Positions 37,181 through 49,129 of a stretch of DNA of 64,000 nucleotides are shown in pieces. Location: NCBI GenBank assembly GCA_963921795.1, contig OY997649.1, positions 29,934,055-29,998,054 of the forward strand. The letters run 5' to 3'. The stretch's first letter is position 1. Every line of letters begins with the position of its first letter. The notes under the pieces are model-generated. The model made no database searches, was not told where the DNA came from, and saw nothing but the letters and a program-made list of their open reading frames with translations. Both the position numbers and the translations under genes were made by a program. Source of the DNA: Nannobrachium achirus (lineage: Eukaryota > Chordata > Actinopteri > Myctophiformes > Myctophidae).

Positions 37181-37480
37181 GGCTTGTTCACTGCTAAATG
37201 CTATTGTTAGCGCATTTGGAACCTTGAGTTGTATAGAGTAAGAGGATACATTCCAGCATGGGGAGAGGCTTGTTCACTGCTAAATGCTAATGTTAGAGGC
37301 TAATGCTAGTAACTCAGGGGTTGTCATTGTCTCATGCTACAACGCTAGCATGGCAGCACTGGGATAGACGTGTGAAAAGCTTGTTCACTGCTAAATGCTT
37401 ATGTTAGCGGCTAACGCTAGTAACTCTCAGGGATGTCATATGTCTTGTGCTACAAACGCTAGCATGATAACACTTAAGTG
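37181..37480 (+). repeat. Diverged tandem units (GCTTGTTCACTGCTAAATGC)
   Basis: GCTTGTTCACTGCTAAATGC followed by a GTTAG stretch recurs at about 37187, 37268 and 37379. The linked text AACGCTAGCATG follows the last two. The units are 80-110 bp long. Confidence 0.75.
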
Positions 37481-38296
37481 GCCATGTGAAATGGATAAAC
37501 TGAGTTGATTACTGTATCTATGCACAGCCAGTATGCTGAACGTTGTTCGGAACAGCGTTAAACACTTGTTCTGTAATTTTGCTCACTGAAAGGCTCTTCG
37601 GTGTAAACTATTTACTGCAGGCTGGCTGTTGCTTGACTCTACCATTTCTCAGTATGCTCAACTTATGCTCATGCTAAAGCTGCTACATGTCTGTTGCTAA
37701 CAACACATTTCATTTCCAGGCTTCTTTCTTTATCAGTTGTGCTGCTATCTCGGATGCTACAATGATCATATAATTGTGCTAATGGCTTGTTGCTGCTGCT
37801 TCAGTCGGATACTATCATGTGTCCTATAATTTCAGCTATTGCTAGCTCCACTCAAACTGCTGCTGCCTGCTAGCATAACTGCTAATAATTACAGCTAATG
37901 CTACTGCTAGTTAATGCTGACATCATGTTTAACTTTACAGGCATCAGGTCTTATCATTGCAGCTTCAAGCTAAAGCTGCTACATGTTCTGCTAAATTGTG
38001 TTTTTCTTTATAGCTTCTTGCTGAGGCTGCTACATGTCTGCTGCTAACATCATGTTTAATTTTTCAGCTTCATGCTGGAGCTGCTGCAACATTTCATTGC
38101 AGCGTTGTGCTGCAGCTGCTGCGTGCTTTCTGCTAACATGTTTATCTTTATAGTTTCATCCACTAGTGTATAATACCATGAGGCCAGTCAGGAGCCGGTC
38201 AGCACTGCAGAGGGCATTGCTACTACAGCTTCAGCTAACGCTACTTCTGCTGCAACCATGAGCCTGCCTGCATGCTGCCTGTACTCCTGCCTGCCT

Positions 38297-38443
38297 GCAC
38301 GCTGCCTGCCCGCCTGCTGCACGCTGCCTGCCCGCCTGCTGCACGCTGCCTGCCCGCCTGCTGCACGCTGCCTGCCCGCCTGCTGCACGCCCGCCCGCCT
38401 GCCTGCTGCACGCCCGCCCCCTGCTGGCCCGCCTGCTTGCACG
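38297..38443. repeat. 22-bp GC-rich minisatellite
   Basis: Four near-perfect units of GCACGCTGCCTGCCCGCCTG plus CT are followed by two variant units. The Ala/Pro/Cys-rich and Gln/Ala/Gly-rich open frames on both strands (38188-38587) are products of the array. Confidence 0.92.
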
Positions 38444-38845
38444 CTACAGATTCGGCAGACGGGAGTGGCTGCCTGCCTGTTTCATGAGCGACATCCATGT
38501 GTCGGGAATGGGATGATCGAGGATTCTGGATCGAGGATGCTCACCTGGACCTCCTCCCGAAGCCATGAAAGGCAGGTCATTCGTTAATCAAACTGCATCT
38601 TCATCTAAAGGCATAATTATATGGCTGATAAGTCAGATGTATTATATAGATTGCATGGTGATGGATGATAATAATTATAATTATAGTAATGATGATCGTT
38701 GCAACAATGCTCAAGATGATTCTAAGTATATTCAAGTCTCTGCAGCACCTTATGATGGTAGGAGTTAATTAATATTCAGCCGGGTAGTGCAACAAGGCAA
38801 TCCAGTCTACGTTCTCAACTAATACTTCTTTTTATCCTCCATTTC

Positions 38846-39160
38846 ATGGTATCTGCGTGGCCTCTGGCGAGGCAAGCTGTATCTGACCTTGGAAGGATGG
38901 CTACCAGAGATGCTTCCTGCAGCAACGTGGATGGCTCCACACCTGTACATCTCTCTATGCATTCAACTGGGCTGGCTCCATCACTGAAGCTATGGACACT
39001 GGTCCTCAGCAGTTATGACGTTGCATTTGCCAGGAAGGAGGACATTCTGGCGACCCAAAAAGCATGGGCAGAGGAGACGGTTCTATCCGAGGCATCAAGG
39101 TGGTTGGCACAGGCATCGCAGCTGTTAGGGATCATTCAATCGCATGGTTACGTCCAATAA
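38846..39160 (+). pseudogene. Possible coding remnant inside the split-repeat element
   Basis: This open frame of 104 codons has a normal mixed composition, unlike the repeats around it. It includes AVSDLGRMATRDAS, LWTLVLSSYDVAFARKEDIL and EASRWLAQASQLLGIIQSHG. It has no motif I can assign with certainty. Its place just before the 117-bp tandem repeats suggests the end of a gag-like or other element ORF. The start at 38846 is only the first ATG. A chance open frame cannot be excluded. Confidence 0.35.
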
Positions 39161-39301
39161 CATGGGTAACCTTAAACAGCTCACTGGGGGTACAGCTCGG
39201 CAAGCGTAGCTGATCCATTGTGTACTTATTTGTATGATTCTTAAAAAATCATCTGCTTAAGTAAAATATATAAATAATTATCAAATAATGCAATTAAATC
39301 A

Positions 39302-39600
39302 ATCCAAGGCCAGCGGGGTGGCTGCCCCCGCTCATATGGTCTTTGCAAGAACATCTGCTTCTTGATAAAGTAAAGTTATGTAAAATAACTGTTATATTTA
39401 AACTTTAAATAAATGTATCCAAGGCCAGCGGGGTGGCTGCCCCCGCTCATATGGTCTTTGCAAGAACATCTGCTTCTTGATAAAGTAAAAGTTATGTAAA
39501 ATAACTGTTTTATTTAAACTTTAAAATAAATTAATCCAAGGCCAGCAGGGGAGCTTCCCGGCTCGAATGGCCTTTCTTTAAGAACATCTGCTTCTTAAAA
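39302..39600 (+). repeat. Tandem repeat, period about 116 bp, 2.5-3 copies
   Basis: ATCCAAGGCCAGCGGGGTGG starts at about 39302, 39417 and (variant) 39534. Each copy carries AAGAACATCTGCTTCTT. The array lies a few hundred bases before block B1. Confidence 0.9.
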
Positions 39601-39977
39601 TAGGCTAATCATTCAAGAATAGGCGAAGCTTCGCAGCTACACAGAATAGGTACATTTTCACTATCCATAGAATGATCTCTCTTTAAGATGCAGCTGTATC
39701 TTTTTTGCATAAGTTAAATAAATTCAACGTAGAGATCGCAGCCAGCGGCTGTTCACATAGTTACTGCTAAGCGTATAGGATGGCTTCTTTGTGGTAAAGA
39801 CTCTGCAGTCTTTTTTTTAATCATATAGAAGTCTGCAGTGGCGCTCTGCTGCTTCACATAACCAGAGTCTGACTGACACAGGTTTTATGTGGCGTTGGGT
39901 TCCGTGTTTTGGGGGGTTTTAAAGCGCTCTCTGGTTGGCCGAGCCCTGCCAAGACAGAGAGCAAGCTCATTAGTTTT

Positions 39978-40183
39978 GGGGGGTATTGCTGCGTTCCCTG
40001 ATTTTGCTTAGCATGCTCAGAAATGCCTGCACAAAATTCAGGGAGCATCTCCGATCGCGGAGCCCTTCAAACGCCAAAATTAACTGTATTCCATTTATGC
40101 AATAAATGGTTAAATCTGCTTTACTGTATTCAGTTTATGCAATAAATGGTTAAATCTTCTTGACGTGAATGTTCGTGCCTAAA
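39978..40183 (+). repeat. Repeat B1 of the split-repeat element
   Basis: This 206-bp block appears identical by eye to 40665-40870. It includes CAAAATTCAGGGAGCATC and two tandem copies of a 37-bp unit holding AATAAA (40101 and 40141). It could serve as a polyadenylation region. Confidence 0.85.
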
Positions 40184-40870
40184 ATGAAGCGTCAGCGTTA
40201 GTTTATGCAGGACATGGGAGTCAAGTGCTGCTCGGCTGTAGTCAGTTGTCAGTCAGCTCTGTTCTCATACCTCATTAACATATCTGCTGGTCATTATGTC
40301 ACATGACTGCCATACTCCAATCAAAGCTCTCATCAGTAGGGGAGGCTCCTTTAAATAGAGCTTGCTTCTCTACCAATGCTTGGTTCCGGAGCTTCGGGAT
40401 CATTTGCTGCTTACCTCCACCACCCCAGCCTCCACCTTTGCACGATCAGTCTGGCTAAATACTTGTGATTGTCTGATTAAGTTACATGTCAATGTAAAGT
40501 ACTGTGATCTTGAGTTTCATGTCAATGTTGTTAAACTCAATACTGTGATTTGACTAAGTTCATGTCAATGTTGTTAAGCTCAATACTGTGATCTGTTTAT
40601 GTTACATACTATGATCTGATTATGTTACATGTCATGGTTATTGCTTTTGCTATTCTAACCCTATGGGGGGTATTGCTGCGTTCCCTGATTTTGCTTAGCA
40701 TGCTCAGAAATGCCTGCACAAAATTCAGGGAGCATCTCCGATCGCGGAGCCCTTCAAACGCCAAAATTAACTGTATTCCATTTATGCAATAAATGGTTAA
40801 ATCTGCTTTACTGTATTCAGTTTATGCAATAAATGGTTAAATCTTCTTGACGTGAATGTTCGTGCCTAAA
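40182..40870 (+). mobile_element. Short A2-B2 unit (689 bp) directly downstream
   Basis: A2 (40182-40412) and B2 (40665-40870) enclose 252 bp with diverged 50-60 bp tandem units (TTACATGTCAATG, CTCAATACTGTGATCTG). The unit abuts B1 with only a shared AAA. It is either the right half of a split-direct-repeat element or a second, deleted tandem copy of the 5 kb unit. Confidence 0.7.
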
Positions 40871-41154
40871 CTATGGTATATTAGGAGTATACATGTAGGT
40901 TAGGCCTATGTTAGGCCTATAGGTAAAATTGAATGTATAGGTAAAACTGAATGTATCCTCTTTGGATCTAGTCAGAAACTCCCTAGCCTCCTTCAAAATT
41001 GGTATGAAAAGTCACCTTCAGACAGCTGCTACCCGTGACTTGTAAATAGACTAAGCCCCCATGCTCCCCCCCCCCTTTTCTTTATTTTCTGCCTTTGTAT
41101 TTGATGTTATGCTTTTGAAACTGATATTATCCTAGATAAAGTACTATGTTCTAT

Positions 41155-41325
41155 CCGTCTGTCTTTCAATGTTATATGAGATACTTAAAGTGTGGTTCCT
41201 GTGGAAATAAGCCTCGGCTTTCTAGGATCTCCTTTTAGTTGACCTTGTACAAGTGATTTGTACTGTCATTAAACTGTACTTTTTTCTATTGCAAACTTCT
41301 AATAAATTCTTCAATCAATCAATCA
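41155..41325 (-). mobile_element. LINE-tail-like fragment, inverted relative to 11530
   Basis: TTTCAATGTTATATGAGATA, AAAGTGTGGTTCCTGT and AGGATCTCCTTTTAG match text at 10890, 11495 and 11630. The fragment ends with TAATAAATTCTTC and an (AATC)n tail. Confidence 0.55.
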
Positions 41326-41810
41326 ATCTCTGGTATTTGGTTGTGGCAAAAATGAAGTTTGATGAAAATGTCCATCCCAACCCGGCATGGTGATGATCTC
41401 TGTCTGGCTATGCGAGACTAGAGCAGAATTAGTATTTTTCTGTAATAAGTGTTCATTTTACCCTGTTCTCCCCTGGTTTATAATTAAAAATGCATTAGAA
41501 TGGATCTGTGTCATTAGCCCAAATGTAATAACAGAAAACACACAACTGAATTGTCAAAACAAACCTCAAAACTAATATTTGTTAGTGATTGCAACTAAGT
41601 GAGTAATATAGCCAGCAGCTTTGTTATGTATCTGACCTATTACTTGCAATTGCATCCAATATGTTCAATGAATAAATTAATGTAAAAACTAGCAGCAAAG
41701 AGATGACTCAAAGTTCACTTTTCTATTTATCGTCTGCTGCAAGAAGAAAGATTGCACAGCTCTTCTTATTCCTAATCATTTATGCTCTGTCATACCACAC
41801 CAAAAATAGC

Positions 41811-41868
41811 AGATATTCAAACTCAGAACATGTTGCAATGGCAACACATTGTAGAATAGCTATTTTGA
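41811..41868. repeat. Degenerate hairpin cassette
   Basis: AAAATAGCAGATATTCAAAC and a right part, AGAATAGCTATTTT, flank a TGTTGCAATGGCAACACA core. The pairing is kept although the sequence has drifted. Confidence 0.55.
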
Positions 41869-41922
41869 CTGTGCAACAGTCGTACAGTGAAGTCTGCTAA
41901 TATTGGAATACTGATATATTAT

Positions 41923-42555
41923 TGGAGCTGTGTGAAGCACAGGCTCCCTATACGTGGCTGTGTGGGTCTGTGTGTCTGTGTGTGTGTGTGTCTGTCTGTA
42001 TGTAGCCTGAACTTCCTAAACTTCGGCACGCCACTAGTCCCACAGTTTTGCCACCACACACTCGCGCCATATGTCAAATCGACCGGCTTACTCGGGAATC
42101 GTGGGCTATTACTTTTCTAAGAGAAAGGTTCTATAGTTTAATTGATATTAATTTATTAGTGAATTAATTTTCCCCATTGACTTATAATGGGAATTGCAAA
42201 AACTCACATTCAATTATTTGTCTCTCGCAAACCATAGGGGCTAAAGTTTCAAGACTTGGAGAGGAGGTTCATAATGATTTCAAGGATTAAATAAAAAATA
42301 CTTGTGTCATTTGGCCGCATGGTGGCGCCATAACACCCCACTTTACGTTTTGGCCTGTAACTCTTGAACCGTAGGTCGGAAAATTAAAAATATTTTTTCC
42401 CTGGATTCCTTGGGTCATGACGCATCTCCCCATATAGGCCACGCCCATTTGCGCCATGATAGATTTTCCGCCATCTTGAATTTTCTCCAAAACACACTTT
42501 TTGCTCCTTTTCCTACATATTTTCTTCAAATGTCACAAAAATCGGTACACATGAT

Positions 42556-42597
<42 letters not shown>

Positions 42598-42601
42598 CTC
42601 C
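41923..42601. mobile_element. GGAGCT-(CA)n element, copy 1
   Basis: It begins GGAGCTGTGTG and ends CACACAGCTCC, with the CA microsatellite (42557-42596) forming the inner part of the right end. The interior has TTACGTTTTGGCC, CTCTTGAACCGTAGGTCGG and TTTTCTCCAAAACACAC. Directly after the right end a small hairpin (TCACACGGGTGTGA) and a T run follow. The same layout is seen in the copy at 42759. Confidence 0.7.
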
Positions 42602-42758
42602 ACTTCACACGGGTGTGATTTTTGATTTCCAACCAACAAATTGAATTCCAACCATGCTAACATGACTCGCTTTAATTACTTCAGCATATATATTAGTAGC
42701 TTAATGATTTAGCACTAGTCTGTTTTATGTCCAATGTATTTAATGCATTTTTGTTTTT

Positions 42759-43339
42759 GGAGCTGTGTGGAACACAAGCTCCCTATACGTGGCCGTGTGT
42801 GTGGGTCTCCGTCCGTGTCTGTCTGTCTGTCTGTATGTAGCCTAAACTTCGGCGCGTAACTAGTGCCGCACCATTTACGCCACTCGCGCAATATATACAT
42901 CAAAATGTGCGGCTCGGCCGGGAATGGTGTTCTATTACCTTTCGTTCCGATCCGCCTTACCATGCCGACGTAATCGGCAAAAAACGACGCTTAATTGTCC
43001 CCATTGACTTATAATGGGACAATGCAAGAAATCACTTTCAAGTATTTTTCTCTCGTAAACCATAGGAGCTACAGTTTCAAACCTCGGAGAGGAGATTCAT
43101 AATGATTTTAAGAATGAATCGAAAAATAATTACATCACTCGGCCTCATGGTGGCGCTATAACGGCCCACTTTACGTTTTGCCCCGTAACTCTTGAACCGT
43201 AGATCGGAAAATTAAAAATCTTTTTTCCGCCATCTTGAATTTTCTCCAAAACACACTTTTTGCTTCTTTTCCTACATATTTTCTTCAAATGTCACAAAAA
43301 TCGGTACACATGATCTAGCCTGCCCTGAGCATCAACTGC

Positions 43340-43422
<83 letters not shown>

Positions 43423-43426
43423 CTCC
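42759..43426. mobile_element. GGAGCT-(CA)n element, copy 2
   Basis: It shares the interior motifs and ends of copy 1. The CA run at 43340-43421 closes onto AGCTCC. The hairpin after the end is TTCGAACAGAGGTTCGA plus a T run. Copies 1 and 2 lie in direct orientation. Confidence 0.7.
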
Positions 43427-43446
43427 ACTTCGAACAGAGGTTCGAT

Positions 43447-43630
43447 TTTTTTTTTAAAGATTTGTTTTTGGGCTTTTATGCACTTTATTGAGAGGACAGT
43501 AGACTGACAGGAAATAGGGGGAGAGACAGGGAATGACATGCGGCAAAGGTCGTCCGGATCGGGAATCGAACCGGCGACACCGCCAGGCATCCAATGCCTA
43601 AGTGGTATGCGCCCAGACCAGTAGGCCATG
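43447..43630 (-). mobile_element. tRNA-derived SINE, minus strand
   Basis: Read on the minus strand it has an A-box-like TGGTCTGGGCGC, then a perfect B box, GGTTCGATTCC. A body with GCATGTCATTCCCTGTC and CAATAAAGTGCATAAAAG follows, ending in an A run. The order is that of a tRNA-related fish SINE, inserted just after the end of the GGAGCT-(CA)n copy 2. It is not an intact tRNA gene. Confidence 0.75.
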
Positions 43631-43696
43631 AATTAAATACAAATTTTACTTTTCAGGATTCCAATTAAAAAATAGCTTTAAATAATTCAGAATTTC

Positions 43697-43770
43697 AATT
43701 AAAAAATAGCAGATCTACAAGCTCAAAACACGTCGCAACGCAGCGTGTTTTGAGCTTGCAGACACTTTAT
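43697..43770. repeat. Hairpin cassette (CGTCGC subtype)
   Basis: AATAGCAGATCTACAAGC continues to TCAAAACACG, pairing with CGTGTTTTGAGCTTGCAGA. The surrounding text (GAATTTCAATTAAAAAA) resembles that at 52850-52890 beside another half cassette. Confidence 0.75.
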
Positions 43771-44494
43771 TTTATATGCATATGCATTTTTTGTGCTTCC
43801 GAAGTATAGACTGTTAGGCAGAACAATTTGAAAAGTGTGTGAGCCAACAAGTCTGTCTAGGTCTACTATTTTTGCCCCAGTTCCCATGAATGTATGGTAT
43901 AAATATTGTTATTGTACAACAGGAGTATGTGTCTGGCATTTGGGAGCTGTCCAAGGTTGGTTACATAATGAGTTTTTCTAGTAGAGTATACACAGTACTA
44001 TGGAGCAAATAGAAAACGCTCAGTATTCAGAATGATAACTGGGAAGAATTATAAGTAGGCAGTACCAGCCTGTTGGTGATAATGCTTTGTGTTAGTTAGC
44101 TTTTTGTTTGTTTTAGAGCAATGCTACTGCAATACATAATGGAGATTCATCGGTTGCACACACGCACCCGCACGCACGCACAGTGTAATCACAAGTTGTT
44201 TTAATATTCCTGCTGCGAGCCTGTTAGTTTAACCATAACTATTTATGCTTATGAGAGGTACTCAACTCCCCATTCATCAAATTCTCATAATTGCAGGACA
44301 ACTACACCACTACTCAGAGTCTTGAATATTCCAGTCTCATAAATGATGACCCAGCAGGTACAGTTCAAAACTCAGCTCAGAAGACCAACGGGTCTAACAA
44401 GCAGATATGGCATCTGGCTGCACAAAGGAATAATTGTGATAGCTTACTATCAGAACCGTCAAAGCTTGTCCGTAGACGTCCATCCGGACGGTTA

Positions 44495-44790
44495 ACGCCT
44501 GACACTGTGGTTCCCCTGACACATCACTGTGACATCACAGGTGACATCACAGTGATGTTACGATACTCAGCGCAGGGATCTCCATGTATAGGCTTAAAGA
44601 GGTGACATCACAGTGATGTCAAGTACTCAGAGCAGGGATCTCCATATATGGGCATAAAAGTGATTGTATCCCAGATGATGCCCTGTTAGGAGAACCACAC
44701 TAACAGAATCCATATATGGCCAAGACAGATGGCGCGACCTCACCCTTTAGGGCGAGGTTGCTTTTCGCCCTTAGGTGTCTTGCTGGTAAT
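44495..44790. repeat. Dispersed repeat, second copy of the 23.3 kb family
   Basis: CTGACACTGTGGTTCCCCTG, GACATCACAGTGATGT units, GATCTCCATATATGGGCATA and CGCCCTTAGGTGTCTTGCTG are shared with 23330-23830. Confidence 0.65.
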
Positions 44791-47675
44791 ATACTGTAGC
44801 AATGCAACTGGGTAAATAGTAAAGGCATACTGATCCCTCAAAGGGTTGTTCTCAGTTTTAAACATTAAATGTCACAACAATAATTTACAAAAATTGCAAT
44901 ATCTAGAGAGGTTCATGTGCTCAGTGGAGTGCATACTGTATGTATCTCTGTCACCACTAGGCTGGGTTGCCACTCTATGAACTACACTACTCTATGAACT
45001 ATACCATCAAAGTTTCAGTGTGCACTTCCAACTTTAATACCAACTTCCAGGGGACAGGGGAATTGTAGCAGACTTGAAGAACATGAAGTCACCGAAACTC
45101 ACGTTACAGAGGGGATTAGTTCTGATTAGTTCTGATGCGTTCCGATTAGTTTCTTTGGCATTTATGGGTGAGAGCAGTACATGATGAATCATCCAAGCCT
45201 GATGGCCCTGCTTTATCATCATCAAGTCAAGGAGACAGCAGACAGACCAGATTTCATATCAGCAGCCGTGCGTTCAGTTCATGAGTGGAAACACAGTATA
45301 CTATTGCCTGCTTTGTTGGCCTGGTATTGACAAAATGCTGCTGGATGGGATATGGGAGTGGAGGTTTTTGTTTTGTGTTGTTTATAAGCATAAAGAAAGT
45401 AATATGTGGCTATCAAAAATACAGGCATGCAATTTTAACACCTTTCTCCATTATTCAAAATCATTTAACATTCTGTTTGTCTCTCTGTCTGCCACTCTGA
45501 CTGCCCAAAGTCTGTTTGTGTCTATTTTATATAACAGCTGCGTACATTTTCAGCTGTCATACATAGAGCATATGGACTGTTGAATATACAGTATGTATGT
45601 GAACTTAAGTGATATGTATAATGTCCTGTCTATATAGCTGACTTATTAAGTCGGAGTAAGCCGCTTGAACTCTAGTCAATTAACAACAGGGTATTTGACC
45701 AAGTAAATAAAATGTAATGAAAACTACTACTACTATGTAAGTAAATGGGATAACAGGAAAGCATCAAAACTGCTGTAGCATCTAATAACACACCATCTAA
45801 ATAACACATTAAGCATCTGTGGACAAGAAAACAGCATACATCTACTACTGTAAATAACATGTGAACAATTGGCCAATATAGTATATCTGTTAAACATAAC
45901 ACGCATCTATCTAACAAGTACTGCTGCAAAAAAAAAAAAAAGGAGTGCTGGGTAAGGTGAAGGGAAGGTGAAGAAGTGAGTTTTCAGACTGCAGAGCAAG
46001 ATGACAGAAGGGAGGGGAATCATTTCACAGCTTGGGAGCCAGAAGATGGAATAGTCTCTATGTCCCTGTCTTGATGATATATGTTGTGTGAAAGTAAGCA
46101 ATTTGTTACTTTGATACAGCCACCATTTAACGTGTCTTGCTACAAACAAACAAAAAACAACAATGTTACTGCCGTAACACCGATGTAGAGATTGAGAAAG
46201 GCTGGCAATCCCAGTAACAGTTCGATATATTATTCTACAACTAGAAATGTACGCTTAGGGGACAATTACACTAACACGTTCTGACACAGTAATGACAAAA
46301 TACGTGAATTCTAAAACATAATCAAACATAGTGGTGTCTGTTGAATTATGGTCTACACAAGTTTCCCACAGGGAGTGCTACTTGAATACATTATGTTGGA
46401 TACTTGTTAAAAAGAGAATATGTGCTGGGACTGTGGAACAGTGGAAATGACACAATAGAAGTTGTGGTTTTGTGGCACAATGAGTTACTTGCGTGTGACT
46501 ATCTCACACTCACTGACTCTCTCTCCATCTGTGTCAGTAGGCACTGTATGTGAAAGAGGCAGGCATGTTCTGTAACAAGCATGAACTGTTCTCCATCTGA
46601 TCTGCCCCACCGCTCTTCAACTGCTTATCCAGAGTCAGGTCACTTTAGCCAAAGTTAACTGGGGGATCCCGAGGTGTGGAGATTTAATCCAATCTACTTG
46701 GTCTGATGTCTCTTGCCAGCTGGCCGTACCTGGAATACCTCCCTGGGGAGGTACCTAGAATGCATCCATATTAGATGGAACTACCTCAACTGGCTCCTTT
46801 CCATGTGAAAGAACACTGGCTCTTATCCAAGCTTCTTAACCAGGGAAATTAATAGGAGTAGGAACAAAGTTTGACTGGTAGATCAAGAGCTTTGACTTTT
46901 TTTTTCTTTCCAAAAGAGTGCAGCTGCACCTGGAGTGGTAATGCTGAACCTATCCCAGTCACTTTACACTCGACTGCGTCAAACTTTGTTTGAGTTGACT
47001 CAAATTTGGTCACCACAAATTTCCTATTTGTGGTGTTGTAATTGTGGACATCCTTGACGTTTTTTAAGTATTTTGTCAGGTACATGGGTATCTTAGTAGT
47101 GTAGTGTATCTTAGATTTAATTTATTTTTTTAAACAAGACATTGACAAGAAATAAAACAATATCACAAGATAAAAATAAGATGACACAAAGAAAAACAGA
47201 ACAATAAACTGACAAATAGAATTATTCAGTTGCTGTAATGATTTGGTGGGGGGAATGTTTGTGTTAAAGTAGCAACAGTGCTGTGACTGTACTGTATGTC
47301 TGCGATTGGCTATTTCTGGGGCATAGTCTGAAAGCACCATGGGCACGACCTGTGCCGTGCGTTGTTCCGGAAGGTGTGGCGGAAGTGCTGCGTTTAAGGG
47401 AGCTTACGTCATGCGGTGCGGGTCTGTTTACACCCCCCAGCGAAACAAACAAAAATAGATTGTAGCTCTTAACTTGTTCTTATGTTCATTGCGAGCACAA
47501 CCGACGGAGCGGGAGACGTAGAACAGATTTTTTCAGCAACGGCGAGCTCCCAGAGTGTCCACGACTGCAGACGCGTCCTCCCCCCACACCCCTGCGCCCC
47601 CACCGTTGTGCTCAAACTCATTAGGAAAAACGCGCATGCAGCAGTGTCGCCAGGACGGGAGGACGGAGCATCGTC

Positions 47676-47830
47676 ATGTTAGCATTTCACCAGGTTAGCA
47701 TCACCAGCGTCGCTCCGTCCTCGCGTCCTCACGGGAAGACGGAGCGTCCGGACTCCGCAGGTTAGCATTTCACCAGGTTAGCATCACCAGTGTCGAGCTT
47801 CGAAAGCATCAGCAGGTTAGCATGTCACCA
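47676..47830 (+). repeat. Short direct repeat, period 84 bp
   Basis: GTTAGCATTTCACCAGGTTA followed by GCATCACCAG occurs at about 47677 and 47761. A third partial GGTTAGCAT...CACCAG unit follows. GC-rich flank. Confidence 0.75.
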
Positions 47831-49129
47831 GAGTTAGTTTTACTGAAGTTAGCGTTAGAGTTAAGGTTAGGTTTAGGTGGTAGGTCCTCCCGTACGGGAT
47901 GTTAAACTGAAAGTATACTCATTCCGTCGCCTGTTGTGATTGGCTAGTTCCGGTCCATAGTTTAGGGACGATTGCTACTTCAAAATACGTAGTTGTCACT
48001 TATGGATTTGAAAAAATATACTGTAAATATAAATTTACTCCCTTGGCCTGCCCAGCATGTACAAGAAATATGAAGCTGATTGGCCAGGATAGTTTGTCAG
48101 ATTAGCGGCGGACAGACACACACAGACTGCTAGTTTAAAGTTTGAAGCCCCATTGCCACATCATGGCTAACATTATAGAGTACAGTATCATCTCATTGAG
48201 AATCGTCCCTGTATAAAGCAGCAGATTTGACAAGAAATTACATTCATGGCAGCTATTGTGTTCCTACAGAAATCTGGAAACTCCCAATTCATACTTAAAA
48301 TGATGAGCAAAGGAAACGAAATTTCCATCTAGAGGAATTACCAGATGCACAATCCTGTATGTTTGTATAGAAAGAATAGTACTGGCCAATTAACATTCAT
48401 TCATCCTGTGTCGAGTATGGACTGTTGAAAACACATTCAAGTACAAATTAATGTGGCAAACGATATATGGGTCACTGAATATGTGCATATTAGCAGCACA
48501 ACAGTATCCATGAAGAGCCTGACTGAAAGGGCAAAGGAAATTATGGGCAGTATTAGTTTATTCAGGCTATGTTTGTTATACATAATGCGAGCTATGTAAA
48601 AATATGTAAAACACACCCTGCGAGAAAATACTGGTCAGTGCTGTGTTACAGTACTTGTGGAATTTATAGAATTTATTTTAATTGTTTTAATTTTACTTAT
48701 GAAATGCTTGAAAAAAAGAAAAGAAAGAAAAGAAAAAAACGTTTTTTTAATGTATGAAAAAGCTTCCATGTAAAAGAAGAAGCAAGAAATAATCAGTCCC
48801 TGAATACATTTCAAAACTCCCTGTAGTCATAACTCGTGCTCTAACCTCAAGCAGTGAATCTCAGCTGGTTTCACACCAGAACCCAAATTACGCAATAACC
48901 TGCATGATGTCAGGACCCAGTGTATTACAAGATAACAATATTCCTCTATTGCAGCTGCTTTTAGCTCATGACCCACTTTGAGTACCGGCCCACACTGCCG
49001 TAAAGGTGCAGCCGTTGTAGCGGTGCCACTTTTTACTGCACGCTCGTTGGATACTGAAGCTGCACTGTTCCAAAGGGGAAAGATTGTGGTTTGCTAATCA
49101 TTTCAGCCGTCGAACATTACAATGATTAG

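Larger units (their letters stand above)
35151..40183 (+). mobile_element. Retroelement-like unit A1-internal-B1 (5.0 kb)
   Basis: The unit begins with block A1 (35151-35381, AAATGAAGCGTCAGCGTTAG) and ends with block B1 (39978-40183, GGGGGGTATTGCTGCG to TTCGTGCCTAAA). The same two blocks reappear, by eye without difference, as A2 (40182-40412) and B2 (40665-40870) immediately downstream. Block A carries a TATA-like TTTAAATA (about 35319). Block B carries two AATAAA signals in a doubled 37-bp unit. The internal 4.6 kb is rich in GCTGCT/GCTAATGCTA text, tandem repeats and one possible coding remnant. An A1-internal-B1-A2-B2 order is the split-direct-repeat layout of DIRS-like (Ngaro/PAT) tyrosine-recombinase retrotransposons, but no reverse transcriptase or recombinase was recognised. 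Confidence 0.6.

Noticed and set aside
38188-38587. Ala/Gly/Gln-rich and Cys/Pro-rich frames
   Set aside because: Both strands of the 22-bp minisatellite.
35151-40870. Interpretation as a Helitron tandem
   Set aside because: No TC start and no convincing hairpin before a CTRR end. The CCTAAA end alone is weak, so it is left as a minor alternative.
43560-43585. tRNA-like B box on the minus strand
   Set aside because: Part of a SINE; no acceptor stem or cloverleaf for a working tRNA gene.
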